Source: Micromonospora halophytica (GTDB lineage: Bacteria; Actinomycetota; Actinomycetes; Mycobacteriales; Micromonosporaceae). From it: 64,000 nt of DNA. The stretch is taken from positions 62,001 through 126,000 of the forward strand of contig NZ_FMDN01000006.1 of the NCBI RefSeq assembly GCF_900090245.1, given 5' to 3'. Shown here one piece after another: positions 38,953 to 46,707 of the stretch. Both the position numbers and the translations under genes were made by a program. A model generated the notes under the pieces. That model did no database searches. It was not told the origin of the DNA and saw only the letters and a program-made list of their open reading frames with translations. The stretch's first letter is position 1, and every line of letters starts with the position of its first letter.

Positions 38953-39468
38953 TCAGGACCAGAGTTCGAACGGCTCGTCGATCCGGTCGCCGGTCAGGAA
39001 CGGGGTCAGCAGCTCGGGCAGCCGGCCCGGGTAGAACCGGTCCCGGCCGGCCACCACCTCCCCGACCGGCCACCAGCGGAACCCGAAGTAGTCCTCGACC
39101 TCGTAGTCCAGCCGGTCGGCGCCGTCGACGTCCGGGGCGACGGCGTCGAGCCGTACCGTCATCACCACCTCGTCCTGCAGGTGCCGCCGCTGCCGGTGGA
39201 CGAAGCTGGCCCGGCGTCGCCAGGACGGCGGCCCGAGCCGGTCGACGGTGACCACGAACCCGGTCTCCTCGCGCAGCTCACGCAGGGCCGTCTCGGTGTA
39301 CGTCTCGCCCGGGTCGACGCCGCCGCCCGGCAGCTCCCACCAGGTGCCCAGCCGGGGGTGCTCCGGGTCGCGGGTGTGGAACAGCAGGATGTGCCCCCGC
39401 GCGTCGCGCACCACCAGTCGCACGGCGGTGCGTTCGACCACGGGCAGATCGCCCGGCAGCTCGATCAT
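38953..39468 (-). CDS. Nudix hydrolase
   Basis: A 171-residue Nudix enzyme. The Nudix box is complete: GGGVDPGETYTETALRELRE followed by ETGF, giving G-x5-E-x7-R-E-x2-E-E-x-G. Leading ILLFHTRDPEHPRLGTWWEL is the typical MutT/NudE-like approach. It hydrolyses a nucleoside diphosphate linked to another moiety, with Mg2+ held by the glutamates; the exact substrate is unknown. It lies 41 bases upstream of the serpin-like gene on the same strand, so the two may share a promoter located in the short gap before the divergent methyltransferase at 39501. Confidence 0.88.
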   Translation of the reverse strand: MIELPGDLPVVERTAVRLVVRDARGHILLFHTRDPEHPRLGTWWELPGGGVDPGETYTETALRELREETGFVVTVDRLGPPSWRRRASFVHRQRRHLQDEVVMTVRLDAVAPDVDGADRLDYEVEDYFGFRWWPVGEVVAGRDRFYPGRLPELLTPFLTGDRIDEPFELWS

Positions 39469-39500
39469 GGGTCCCCCTGGCCCGCCCGACCCCTGGCAGG

Positions 39501-40247
39501 ATGGTGGTCGTGGCGGATGTCTTCGGTGAGGTCGCGGCCAGTTACGACGAGGCGCGGCCGGGCTATCCGGCCGCGGTCGCCGACACCATCCTCGCCTATC
39601 ACCGCCGGACGCCGTCGCGGCTGGTCGAGGTGGGGGCAGGCACCGGGCTCGCCACCCGGACCCTGCTCGCGGTGGGCGCGCCGATCACCTGTGTGGAGCC
39701 CGACCGGCGGATGGCCGAGGTGCTGGCGGCCCGCTTCCCGGCCGTCGAGGTGGTGCGCGCCCGGTTCGAGGCGTGGACGCCGCCGCCCGGCGGGGTGCCG
39801 GTGCTGGTCTGCGCGATGGCCTGGCACTGGCTCGACCCGGCGACCCGGTGCGTCCGGGCGTGCGACGCGCTCGCACCGGGCGGCACCCTGGCCGTCCTCG
39901 CCCACTGCTACGACTACGTCGACCCGGCCCAGGGCGCGGCGATCCGGGCGGCGTTCGAGTCGGCGGACCCGGTCCGGCAGTCCGACCGTCCGGACGGCTG
40001 GTTCGGCGCGGAGATCACCGCCAGCGGGCTCTTCACCGACGTGCGCACCGAGTCGTTCCGTCGGGACGAGCCGCTGTCCACGGCCGCCTACCGGCGGCTG
40101 GTCAGCACCTTCTCCCCGCAGCTGCGTCGCCCGCCGGCGCTGCGGGAGCGGGTGTTGGCGGTGGTGGGCGCGGCGGTGGACGGGTTCGGCGGCACGGTGA
40201 CCCTGGACCTGCGCACCACGCTGGTGCTGGCCCGCCGCCCGGGCTGA
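39501..40247 (+). CDS. class I SAM-dependent methyltransferase
   Basis: A 248-residue methyltransferase. VADVFGEVAASYDEARPGYP is the common N-terminal block of the Methyltransf_11 group. VEVGAGTGLATRTLL is motif I, CVEPDRRM ends strand 2, and AMAWHWLDPATR plus LAPGGTLAVL are the later motifs. Start ATG 39501 could be replaced by the GTG codons just after it. The product is cytosolic with unknown substrate. It is divergent from the Nudix gene (33 bases between starts) and followed by the PemK-like gene after 61 bases. Confidence 0.82.
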   Translation: MVVVADVFGEVAASYDEARPGYPAAVADTILAYHRRTPSRLVEVGAGTGLATRTLLAVGAPITCVEPDRRMAEVLAARFPAVEVVRARFEAWTPPPGGVPVLVCAMAWHWLDPATRCVRACDALAPGGTLAVLAHCYDYVDPAQGAAIRAAFESADPVRQSDRPDGWFGAEITASGLFTDVRTESFRRDEPLSTAAYRRLVSTFSPQLRRPPALRERVLAVVGAAVDGFGGTVTLDLRTTLVLARRPG

Positions 40248-40308
40248 CCGGCGCGGCGGGACGGCGGCCGGGCGGCGTTCCGGCCCGGGTACGGCTAGGC
40301 TGCCCGCC

Positions 40309-40800
40309 GTGGCAGGTCTGTTGAGAAACGTCGCGGTCCGGCTCGGCCGGGTCGCCGGGAGAGTGGCGCCGGCCGGATCGCCGGGGGCGATCCCGGCCCA
40401 GGTGGCCCGTCGGCGCCAGGTCAGCGCGTTGCAGCGCCGGGAGTTGACGTACGCCCCGGAGCTGGACGGCCACGCCGACCCCGGCGAGATCGTGTGGACC
40501 TGGGTGCCGTACGAGGACGACCCCCGGCAGGGCAAGGACCGCCCGGTGCTGGTGGTGGGCCGGCACAGCCGGACACTGTTCGGCCTGATGCTCTCCAGCC
40601 AGGGCGAGCGCGACGGGCAGCGGCACTGGCTGGCGCTCGGCCCGGGGGAGTGGGACCGGGACAACCGCCCGAGCTGGGTACGGCTGGACCGGGTGCTCAC
40701 CATGCGGGAGGACAGCATCCGCCGGGAGGGCGCGGTGCTGGACCGGGACCGCTTCGACCGGGTCGGCCGGGCGCTGCGCGCCGGCTACGGCTGGCGCTGA
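40309..40800 (+). CDS. PemK/MazF-like toxin-family protein
   Basis: A 163-residue protein. After a basic N-terminal extension of about 60 residues it shows the PemK/MazF beta-barrel: DPGEIVWTWVPYEDDPRQGK, then RPVLVVGRH, then LMLSSQG and WVRLDRVLTM. These correspond to the G-x-I/V-x-W/R, K-x-R-P-V and L-x-T/S-S blocks of the mRNA-interferase fold. No antitoxin-sized gene lies next to it; the preceding gene is a methyltransferase. In actinobacteria orphan proteins of this type are common and may not be toxins. The long N-terminus is unusual for MazF. Confidence 0.7.
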   Translation: MAGLLRNVAVRLGRVAGRVAPAGSPGAIPAQVARRRQVSALQRRELTYAPELDGHADPGEIVWTWVPYEDDPRQGKDRPVLVVGRHSRTLFGLMLSSQGERDGQRHWLALGPGEWDRDNRPSWVRLDRVLTMREDSIRREGAVLDRDRFDRVGRALRAGYGWR

Positions 40801-40836
40801 CCCCGGACGCGCCCTGGGCGTGCGGCCCCGGCCGGC

Positions 40837-41487
40837 TCAGCACTCCGCGAGGCGGGGGGCGTCGACGAGCTGCCGGGGCGCCCGGCGGCCGGTGACGCCC
40901 TTGGCCCGGTACATCGCGGCGTCGGCGGCGCAGAGCGCCTCGGTGAGCTGGGTGGGGCCGGTGACCGGGGCCAGTCCGACCGAGGCGGTGACCCGGACGC
41001 TGCACCCGGCCAGCGGGATCGGGGCGGCCATCGCCTCACAGAGCCGCCGGGTGGCGTGATCGATCCAGCGTCTGTCGACCGAGGGGGTGCTGAGCAGCCC
41101 GGCGAACTCGTCGCCACCGAGCCGGGCGACGAGGTTGTCCCCGGCGAAGGCGGTCAGCCGCTGCGCGACGCTGATCAGCACCTGGTCACCGGCGGCGTGG
41201 CCGTAGCGGTCGTTGACCTGCTTGAAGTCGTTGAGGTCGAGCACCACGGCGATCAGCGGCTGCCCGCCGGCGTCGGTGAGCAGGGCCGCCGCGATGCGGT
41301 GGAACGCCCGACGGTTGGGCAGCCCGGTCAGCGGGTCGTGACTGGCGGCGTGACGTTCCGCGGCGAGCTCGGCCTGCAGGTACGCGATCTCGGCCTCCGC
41401 CCGCAGCGCCCGGCGGCGCAGCTGCCACACGGAGACCAGCGCGCCTGCCGCGGAGATGCCGGACGCGAAGCTCAACGGATCCGGCAC
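40837..41487 (-). CDS. GGDEF diguanylate cyclase
   Basis: A 216-residue protein. A short hydrophobic segment (residues 4-21) may anchor it. A helical linker leads into the GGDEF domain from about residue 47 (HDPLTGLPNRRAF), with the catalytic GGDEF at 124-128 and the metal-binding aspartate in VVLDLNDFKQVND. The signature is intact, so it should make cyclic di-GMP from two GTP. No R-x2-D inhibitory site is seen before GGDEF (AGDN there), so product inhibition is probably absent. GTG 41487 has GGGAGG four bases upstream and fits the family start better than longer alternatives. It is divergent from the DUF397 gene. Confidence 0.85.
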   Translation of the reverse strand: MPDPLSFASGISAAGALVSVWQLRRRALRAEAEIAYLQAELAAERHAASHDPLTGLPNRRAFHRIAAALLTDAGGQPLIAVVLDLNDFKQVNDRYGHAAGDQVLISVAQRLTAFAGDNLVARLGGDEFAGLLSTPSVDRRWIDHATRRLCEAMAAPIPLAGCSVRVTASVGLAPVTGPTQLTEALCAADAAMYRAKGVTGRRAPRQLVDAPRLAEC

Positions 41488-41590
41488 GAGACCTCCCTCG
41501 CGGCGTCGTCGACGGCCGGGCGGCGTCGGCCGTCGAGCCGGGCCGGGCCGTCGTTTCCCCAGGTGGCTGCCCGGGCGGGGTAACTGACAG

Positions 41591-41611
41591 TGAACGGCTG
41601 GGTACCGTTCA
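41591..41611. promoter_or_regulatory. palindromic operator candidate upstream of DUF397/Scr1 genes
   Basis: TGAACGG and CCGTTCA form a perfect 7-bp inverted repeat with a 7-base spacer. A TATCAT hexamer at 41619-41624 could be a -10 box for rightward transcription, so a protein bound at the repeat would control the DUF397-Scr1 pair. The Scr1-type regulator encoded at 42131 is the obvious candidate; the divergent GGDEF gene may share it. Confidence 0.45.
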
Positions 41612-41755
41612 TGTGCGTTATCATGCTCGCTGTCCGATGCAGATGCAATAGCAGATGCACGTGCAGCACGGCCCGGTCCGGCGTCGCGACCCTCTCGCCG
41701 CCTCACCGTCCACATGTGACGCCGGCGGGCTCTTCACCGCACAGAAAGACCCCTC

Positions 41756-41995
41756 ATGCAGCAGCCTGAGAATGGCGTACCGGTCACCCAGCTACCGCCG
41801 TTGCGGTGGCAGAAGAGTCGACGGAGCAACCCCAGCGGCAACTGCGTCGAGCTGGCCGCGCTCCCCGGCGGGGCCGGCATCGCCGTCCGCAACTCGCGCC
41901 ACCCGGAAGGGCCGGCGCTGATCTACACCGTGGCCGAGATCGCGGCCTTCGTCCTCGGCGCTCAGGACGGGGACTTCGACAACCTGATCAACTGA
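41756..41995 (+). CDS. DUF397 protein, partner of the Scr1-type regulator
   Basis: A 79-residue DUF397 protein. LRWQKSRRSNPSGNCVELAA is the diagnostic block (W-x-K-S-x-R-S...G-N-C-V-E-V/L), and IAVRNSRHPEGPALIYT completes the domain. DUF397 proteins are small partners of helix-turn-helix/DUF5753 regulators in actinomycetes and influence morphological differentiation and antibiotic production in Streptomyces. The regulator gene follows directly, so this is a typical pair, here with the DUF397 gene first. Confidence 0.9.
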   Translation: MQQPENGVPVTQLPPLRWQKSRRSNPSGNCVELAALPGGAGIAVRNSRHPEGPALIYTVAEIAAFVLGAQDGDFDNLIN

Positions 41996-42130
41996 CCCGG
42001 TCGACTCCCGCAGGCGGGACGGAATCATCCGCGTGGGCCAGTACATCTCACCGTGGGTCCATGGCATGCTTACACGTCGGTCGGGTCGGGCTGTCCGCTC
42101 GACTCAGGGCGCGCACGCGGAGGGCGGCAC

Positions 42131-43018
42131 GTGGCGATGGCTACCGCGGAGGGGGGTCCGGCCACCGGACCCACCGTGCTGCGCATGCTGCTCGGCGCCC
42201 AGCTCCGGCGGCTGCGCGAGGCCAGCGGCGTGACCCGGGAGGGCGCCGGCTGGGAGATCCGCGCCTCCGAGTCGAAGATCAGCCGGATGGAGCTGGGTCG
42301 GGTCGGTTTCAAGGAACGTGACGTCGCCGACCTGCTCACCCTCTACGGCGTCGACGCCCCCGAGGAGCGGGAGGCGCTGCTCAAGCTCGCCCGGGACGCG
42401 AACAGCCCCGGGTGGTGGCACCGCTACGGCGACGTGCTGCCCAGCTGGTTCCAGTCGTACCTCGGGCTGGAGGCGGCCGCGTCGCTGATCCGCACCTACG
42501 AGGTGCAGTTCGTCCCCGGGCTGCTGCAGACCGCCGGGTACGCGCGCGCCGTCGTGCTGCTCGGCCACCGGCACGCCACCGCCGACGAGGTCGAGCGGCG
42601 GGTGGAGCTGCGGCTGCGCCGCCAGCAGCTGCTGCGCCGCGACCAGCCGCCGCAGTTGTGGGCGGTGGTCGACGAGGCCGCCCTGCGCCGGCCGATCGGC
42701 GGGCCGCAGGTGATGCGCGAGCAGCTCGACGCCCTGGCGGCGGCGACCCGCTCGCCGCACGTCCGGCTCCAGATCATCCCGTTCGACGCCGGTGGGCACG
42801 CCGCCGCCGGAGGCGCCTTCACCATCCTGCGCTTCGGTGACGACGACCTGCCCGACATCGTCTACATCGAGCAGCTCACCAGCGCCATCTACCTCGACAA
42901 GCGCGAGGACCTCGACTACTACGCGGTGGCGATGGAGCGGCTCTGCGTGGAGGCCGCGCCGCCGGAACGTACGCCGGAGATCCTGGCCCGGATCCGCGAC
43001 GAGCTCTACCCGGCCTGA
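42131..43018 (+). CDS. Scr1-type XRE regulator with DUF5753 domain
   Basis: A 295-residue regulator. An XRE helix-turn-helix spans about residues 20-75 (LLGAQLRRLREASGVTREGA; ASESKISRMELGRVGFKERD). The DUF5753 domain follows (LGLEAAASLIRTYEVQFVPG; GLLQTAGYARAV; LQIIPFDAGGHAAAGGAFTI). Proteins of this group bind DNA with the help of DUF397 partners, one of which is encoded immediately upstream. GTG 42131 is preferred because GGAGGG lies six bases before it; ATG 42137 is also possible. It could affect development or the nearby biosynthetic operon, but no direct link is visible. Confidence 0.9.
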   Translation: MAMATAEGGPATGPTVLRMLLGAQLRRLREASGVTREGAGWEIRASESKISRMELGRVGFKERDVADLLTLYGVDAPEEREALLKLARDANSPGWWHRYGDVLPSWFQSYLGLEAAASLIRTYEVQFVPGLLQTAGYARAVVLLGHRHATADEVERRVELRLRRQQLLRRDQPPQLWAVVDEAALRRPIGGPQVMREQLDALAAATRSPHVRLQIIPFDAGGHAAAGGAFTILRFGDDDLPDIVYIEQLTSAIYLDKREDLDYYAVAMERLCVEAAPPERTPEILARIRDELYPA

Positions 43019-43125
43019 CCGACCAGGGCGACGCCGACGCCTCGGGTGCCTCTACGATGGTCCGCGACCGCCGACAGTGGACGGACGTCGTCGTCGCAGG
43101 CGGAGCGACAGTCGTGGAGGCAGCT

Positions 43126-43974
43126 GTGAGCACCGACGCCCCGGGTGTCACCCCGGGCCCCGTCCACCCGAGCGACCGGATCGACACCTCGGTGGCGCAC
43201 CCGGCCCGCCGCTACAACTACTGGCTCGGCGGCAAGGACAACTTCCAGGCCGACCGGGAGTCCGGGGACGCGATGGCCGAGCGCTTCCCGACCATCCGGA
43301 TCAGTGCCCTGGAGAACCGCCGGTTCCTCCAGCGGGCGGTGGGCTACCTGGCCCGCGAGGCCGGCATCCGGCAGTTCCTCGACATCGGCACCGGCATCCC
43401 CACCGCCGACAACACCCACGAGGTCGCCCAGCGGATCGCCCCCGAGTCGCGGGTGGTCTACGTCGACAACGACCCGATCGTCCTCGCGCACGCCCGGGCG
43501 CTGCTGACCAGTTCGCCCGAGGGCGCCACCGCCTACATCGACGCCGACCTGCGCGATCCGGAGAAGATCCTGCATCACCCCGACCTGCGGCGCACGATCG
43601 ACCTGTCCCGGCCGGTCGCGCTGATGCTGGTGGCGATCCTGCACTTCGTCCCGGACTCCGACGACCCGTACGCGGCGGTGCGCCGGCTGCTCGACGCGCT
43701 GCCGCCCGGCAGCTACCTCGCCGCCTCGCACGCCACCCACGAGTACCTCCCCCCGCAGGTCGCCGAGGAGGCGAAGGCGGCGGCGAAGGGCGGCGGCCCG
43801 CACGGGATCATCAACCTGCGCACCCTCGACGAGTTCACCGGCTTCTTCGCGGGCCTCGACGTGGTCGAGCCGGGCATCCGTTCGGTCGCCGAGTGGCGGG
43901 CCGAGTCCGAGCCGCAGCCGCGCCCGTCGGTGGTCGAGGTCAGCATGTACGGCGGGGTCGCCCGCAAGCCCTGA
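43126..43974 (+). CDS. S-adenosyl methyltransferase of the PF04672 (DUF574) family
   Basis: A 282-residue protein. PSDRIDTSVAHPARRYNYWL is the family N-terminal signature (H-P-A-R-x-Y-N/D-Y-x-L-G-G-K-D-N-F). The SAM site is FLDIGTGIPTADNTHEVAQ, and VYVDNDPIVLAHARAL follows. This family is very large in Streptomyces and Micromonospora; its substrates are mostly unknown. GTG 43126 is chosen because GGAGG lies five bases upstream and the family starts here. It follows the Scr1 regulator after 107 bases in the same direction, an association often seen for these genes. Confidence 0.88.
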   Translation: MSTDAPGVTPGPVHPSDRIDTSVAHPARRYNYWLGGKDNFQADRESGDAMAERFPTIRISALENRRFLQRAVGYLAREAGIRQFLDIGTGIPTADNTHEVAQRIAPESRVVYVDNDPIVLAHARALLTSSPEGATAYIDADLRDPEKILHHPDLRRTIDLSRPVALMLVAILHFVPDSDDPYAAVRRLLDALPPGSYLAASHATHEYLPPQVAEEAKAAAKGGGPHGIINLRTLDEFTGFFAGLDVVEPGIRSVAEWRAESEPQPRPSVVEVSMYGGVARKP

Positions 43975-44097
43975 CCCCTCGGAGCACCGGCGGCGACGAC
44001 CCGGGCACCCGGAACATCCGGGAAACTTCGCCCATCCGGGTCGTCACTCGGCACGGCGGTTGGTGCGCGATCACCGCAGCAGGCAGACTGGACCACC

Positions 44098-45540
44098 ATG
44101 TCGTCGCTCACGCCCGCCCTGCGCCTGCACGACCGCTACGTCCTGGTCGAGCGGATCGGCCTGGGCGGGATGTCCGAGGTATGGCGTGCCGACGACGAGG
44201 TGCTGCACCGGCCCGTCGCGGTCAAGGCGCTCGCCGGGCAGCTCGCCAGCGACCGCGAGCTGCGCGCCGCGATCCAGCGTGAGGCGCGCGCCGCCGCACG
44301 GCTCACCCATCCGCACGTCACCCAGGTCTACGACTACGGCGAGGCCAGCCTGCCCGGCGGCGTCGTCGTGCCGTACCTGGTGATGGAGCTGGTGAAGGGG
44401 CACAGCCTCGCCGACCGGCTCACCGGCGGCCCGCTCGCCTGGCCGGACGCGGTCCGCACCGCCGGCCAGGTCGCCGCCGCCCTGGCCGCCGCGCACCGGA
44501 TCGGTGTGGTGCACCGCGACGTCAAACCGGCCAACGTGATGCTCACCGAGACCGGTGCGAAGGTGCTCGACTTCGGCATCGCCACCCTGGTCGGCCCCCG
44601 GCACCCGCTGACCGGAGCCGACGGTGCGCTGATGATGGGCACCCCGGCCTACTTCGCGCCGGAGCGGCTGACGCCCGGCCCGCCGAACCCGGCCAGCGAC
44701 GTGTACGCCCTCGGGGCACTGCTCTACCGCGCCCTCACCGGCCGGCCCCCGCTGCCCGTGCAGACCTGGGAGGACGCGCTGGAGGTGCACGCCGCGCGGA
44801 CACCGGTGCCGCCGCTGCGCGTGCCCGGGCTGCCCGCCGACGTCGCCGAGCTGACCATGGCCTGCCTCGCCGCCGACCCGGCCCGCCGGCCCACCGCGGC
44901 ACAGCTCGCCGGCCGGTTCGGCACCGCCCCGCCGGCCGACCCGCCGACCGCGCTGCTGCCGACCGTGCCCGGGCCCGCCCATCCGCCCACCCTGATCGAC
45001 CGCTCCGCCGCTGCGGCCCGTCCCGTCACCGGCCGTGTCGCGCCGCCGGCCCCGGCCGCCCGGCGGTCGAACCAGGCCCTCGGTGTGCTCGTCGCCGCCG
45101 GTGTCGCCCTGCTCGTCGGCCTGGTCGGCGTGCTCGCCCTCGACGACGAGCCCGACCGGCGCACCCCGGCCGCCCCGGCCCCCGCGACACCGGCGGAGGA
45201 GCCGACGAGCGTCGAAGCGCCCCCACCCACCACCAGCGCCCCGTCGCGCGGTGAGCGGCCCGCGCCCCGGACGGCCCGCCAGCTCGCCGCCGAGTTCGCG
45301 GCGCTGCTCGACCGGGCCGAGGCGGCCGGCGACGTCGACCCGGGGACGGCCGAGCAACTGCGCGACCGGCTGTCCGAGCTGGAGGAGGGCAAGCCCAAGG
45401 ACCGGATCAAGCGGCTGCGGGAGCTGGCCGGCAAGCTCGCCGAGGCGGTCGAGAAGGATCGGATCGACGACGGGACGGCCGCCGACCTGCGGGACCTGCT
45501 CGCGGTCTGGCCCCGCTCACGCGGCACCGACGACGACTGA
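44098..45540 (+). CDS. PknB-like Ser/Thr protein kinase with C-terminal extracellular region
   Basis: A 480-residue membrane kinase. The Hanks-type catalytic domain spans about residues 10-275: Gly-rich loop GLGGMSEVW (21-29), Lys43 in AVK, catalytic HRDVKPAN (139-146), DFG at 158-160 and APE-like YFAPERL. All key residues are present. A Pro/Ala linker leads to one transmembrane helix (about 325-347) and a Pro/Thr-rich outer stalk ending in a charged helical region with two DxGTAxxLRD-like repeats (VDPGTAEQLRDRL; DDGTAADLRDLL). No PASTA domains are present, so the sensed signal is unknown. It converges on the MOSC gene. Confidence 0.9.
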   Translation: MSSLTPALRLHDRYVLVERIGLGGMSEVWRADDEVLHRPVAVKALAGQLASDRELRAAIQREARAAARLTHPHVTQVYDYGEASLPGGVVVPYLVMELVKGHSLADRLTGGPLAWPDAVRTAGQVAAALAAAHRIGVVHRDVKPANVMLTETGAKVLDFGIATLVGPRHPLTGADGALMMGTPAYFAPERLTPGPPNPASDVYALGALLYRALTGRPPLPVQTWEDALEVHAARTPVPPLRVPGLPADVAELTMACLAADPARRPTAAQLAGRFGTAPPADPPTALLPTVPGPAHPPTLIDRSAAAARPVTGRVAPPAPAARRSNQALGVLVAAGVALLVGLVGVLALDDEPDRRTPAAPAPATPAEEPTSVEAPPPTTSAPSRGERPAPRTARQLAAEFAALLDRAEAAGDVDPGTAEQLRDRLSELEEGKPKDRIKRLRELAGKLAEAVEKDRIDDGTAADLRDLLAVWPRSRGTDDD

Positions 45541-45546
45541 CCCGGC

Positions 45547-46365
45547 TCAGCCCAGCTCGACCCGGTCGCCCACCGTGACCCGGCCGGGCCGCACCACGGC
45601 CGCGTACGCCCCGAGGCAGGGCTGCGGGCCCAGCCCGGGCAGCGGGACGACCCGGTTGAGCCGGGCCGGCGCGCGCAGCGCCTCCGGGTCACGGGGGAGC
45701 GGACCGTGCGCCAGGGTCGGCACCGCGCAGCGGGGCGTCGGCGCCAGCACTCGCAGCACCAGCTCCGGGCCGATCCGCAGTTCCCGGCCCACCCAGTCGT
45801 TCTCGGCGAACCCGTCGTCGGTGTTCTCGACGACCAGGTTCGGCCGGTAGCGGACCGGGTCGGCCCCGCCGGCTGCGGCCAGGGTGGCGGTGGTGAGCAG
45901 GTGCACCGGCGCGAAGTCGACCAGGCTGCCCGGCGGGGCGGCGGCACCCACCGGCCCGTGCGTCGTCGGCACCGTTGCGTCGAGGCCGGCGGCCAGTACC
46001 GCCTCCGGGTCGGCCCGTTCCAGCACGGCGTCCGGCGGCGGGTCGCCGGTCAGCGTGACCGGGCGGCCCAGCAGCCGGGACAGGACGGCGTCCACGTCGG
46101 CGTCGCGGGTGGATCGGGCGGCACCGTCGGGCAGGTCGAGCCGGACCACGTCGGGCGCGGCGCCGGACGCGCGCACGGTGAGCAGGCGCCGCCACAGCCG
46201 GGGCTGCTTGGCGCTGGCCACCCGCCCGGTCTCCCGGTCCAGCAGGGCGTACCGGCGGTCCCCGGCGACGCCGCGCTCGTCCACCGTGGCGCCGGTGAGC
46301 GCCTCGCCGAGCATCGACTTCACCGGGTAGCGCCACAACTGCCTCAGCTGTCCGGTCACCGTCAC
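45547..46365 (-). CDS. MOSC domain protein
   Basis: A 272-residue protein. The MOSC N-terminal beta-barrel (LRQLWRYPVKSMLGE, typical opening) covers residues 1-110. The MOSC domain follows with FAPVHLLTTATL, YRPNLVVENTDDGFAENDW and VLRVLAPTPRCAVPTLAHG, holding the conserved Cys of the sulfur-carrying site. Homologues include the mitochondrial amidoxime reducing component and YcbX; they bind molybdenum cofactor and act on N-hydroxylated substrates or in sulfur transfer. Start GTG 46365 (or GTG 46359) is chosen from the family opening. The region upstream on the same strand is a decayed hydrolase gene. Confidence 0.82.
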   Translation of the reverse strand: MTVTGQLRQLWRYPVKSMLGEALTGATVDERGVAGDRRYALLDRETGRVASAKQPRLWRRLLTVRASGAAPDVVRLDLPDGAARSTRDADVDAVLSRLLGRPVTLTGDPPPDAVLERADPEAVLAAGLDATVPTTHGPVGAAAPPGSLVDFAPVHLLTTATLAAAGGADPVRYRPNLVVENTDDGFAENDWVGRELRIGPELVLRVLAPTPRCAVPTLAHGPLPRDPEALRAPARLNRVVPLPGLGPQPCLGAYAAVVRPGRVTVGDRVELG

Positions 46366-46379
46366 CGGTCCACCGTAGG

Positions 46380-46602
46380 CGACACCAGCGCCGTCGCGCC
46401 GTCCCGCGCCCGGCCCCGAGCGCCACCGTTCGCGCCGCCTGCTCGGCCACGCCGGTGTCCTTGCAGGCGGCCGTCGAGAGGCGCGGCGTCCAGCTCGTGC
46501 CCGGTGAGGGAGAGCTCGGGGAAGACCACCATCCGGGGCGTCGGCGACGTCGTACGGCACACAGGGCGGCCGGGCGACGGCGATGGTGAGCGGTGTACGC
46601 AC
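46380..46602 (-). pseudogene. decayed N-terminal fragment of a carbon-nitrogen hydrolase
   Basis: Read leftward from ATG 46602, the first codons give MRTPLTIAVARPPCVPYDVA. After a frame change comes MVVFPELSLTGHELDAAPLD, and in a third frame CKDTGVAEQAARTVALGAG. These pieces are in the right order for the start of a nitrilase-superfamily hydrolase, whose catalytic Glu lies in the FPELSLTG motif. The intervening helix and the whole rest of the domain, including the catalytic Lys and Cys, are missing. I call it a frameshifted and truncated relic. It occupies what would otherwise be a 340-base gap. Confidence 0.5.
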
Positions 46603-46707
46603 GGCGGGGCCCTCCCGGTGGGTCCGAACTGCGCGAGGTGCCGTGGGGTGTCGTGGCGGTGGAGAGCGCGGGGCCGGGCCGGGGACGCTCTACCGTAGAG
46701 TCGCGCC

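Noticed and set aside
40309..40800. A toxin-antitoxin module around the PemK-like gene
   Set aside because: No small antitoxin-like gene overlaps or adjoins it on the same strand, so I annotate only the orphan family member.
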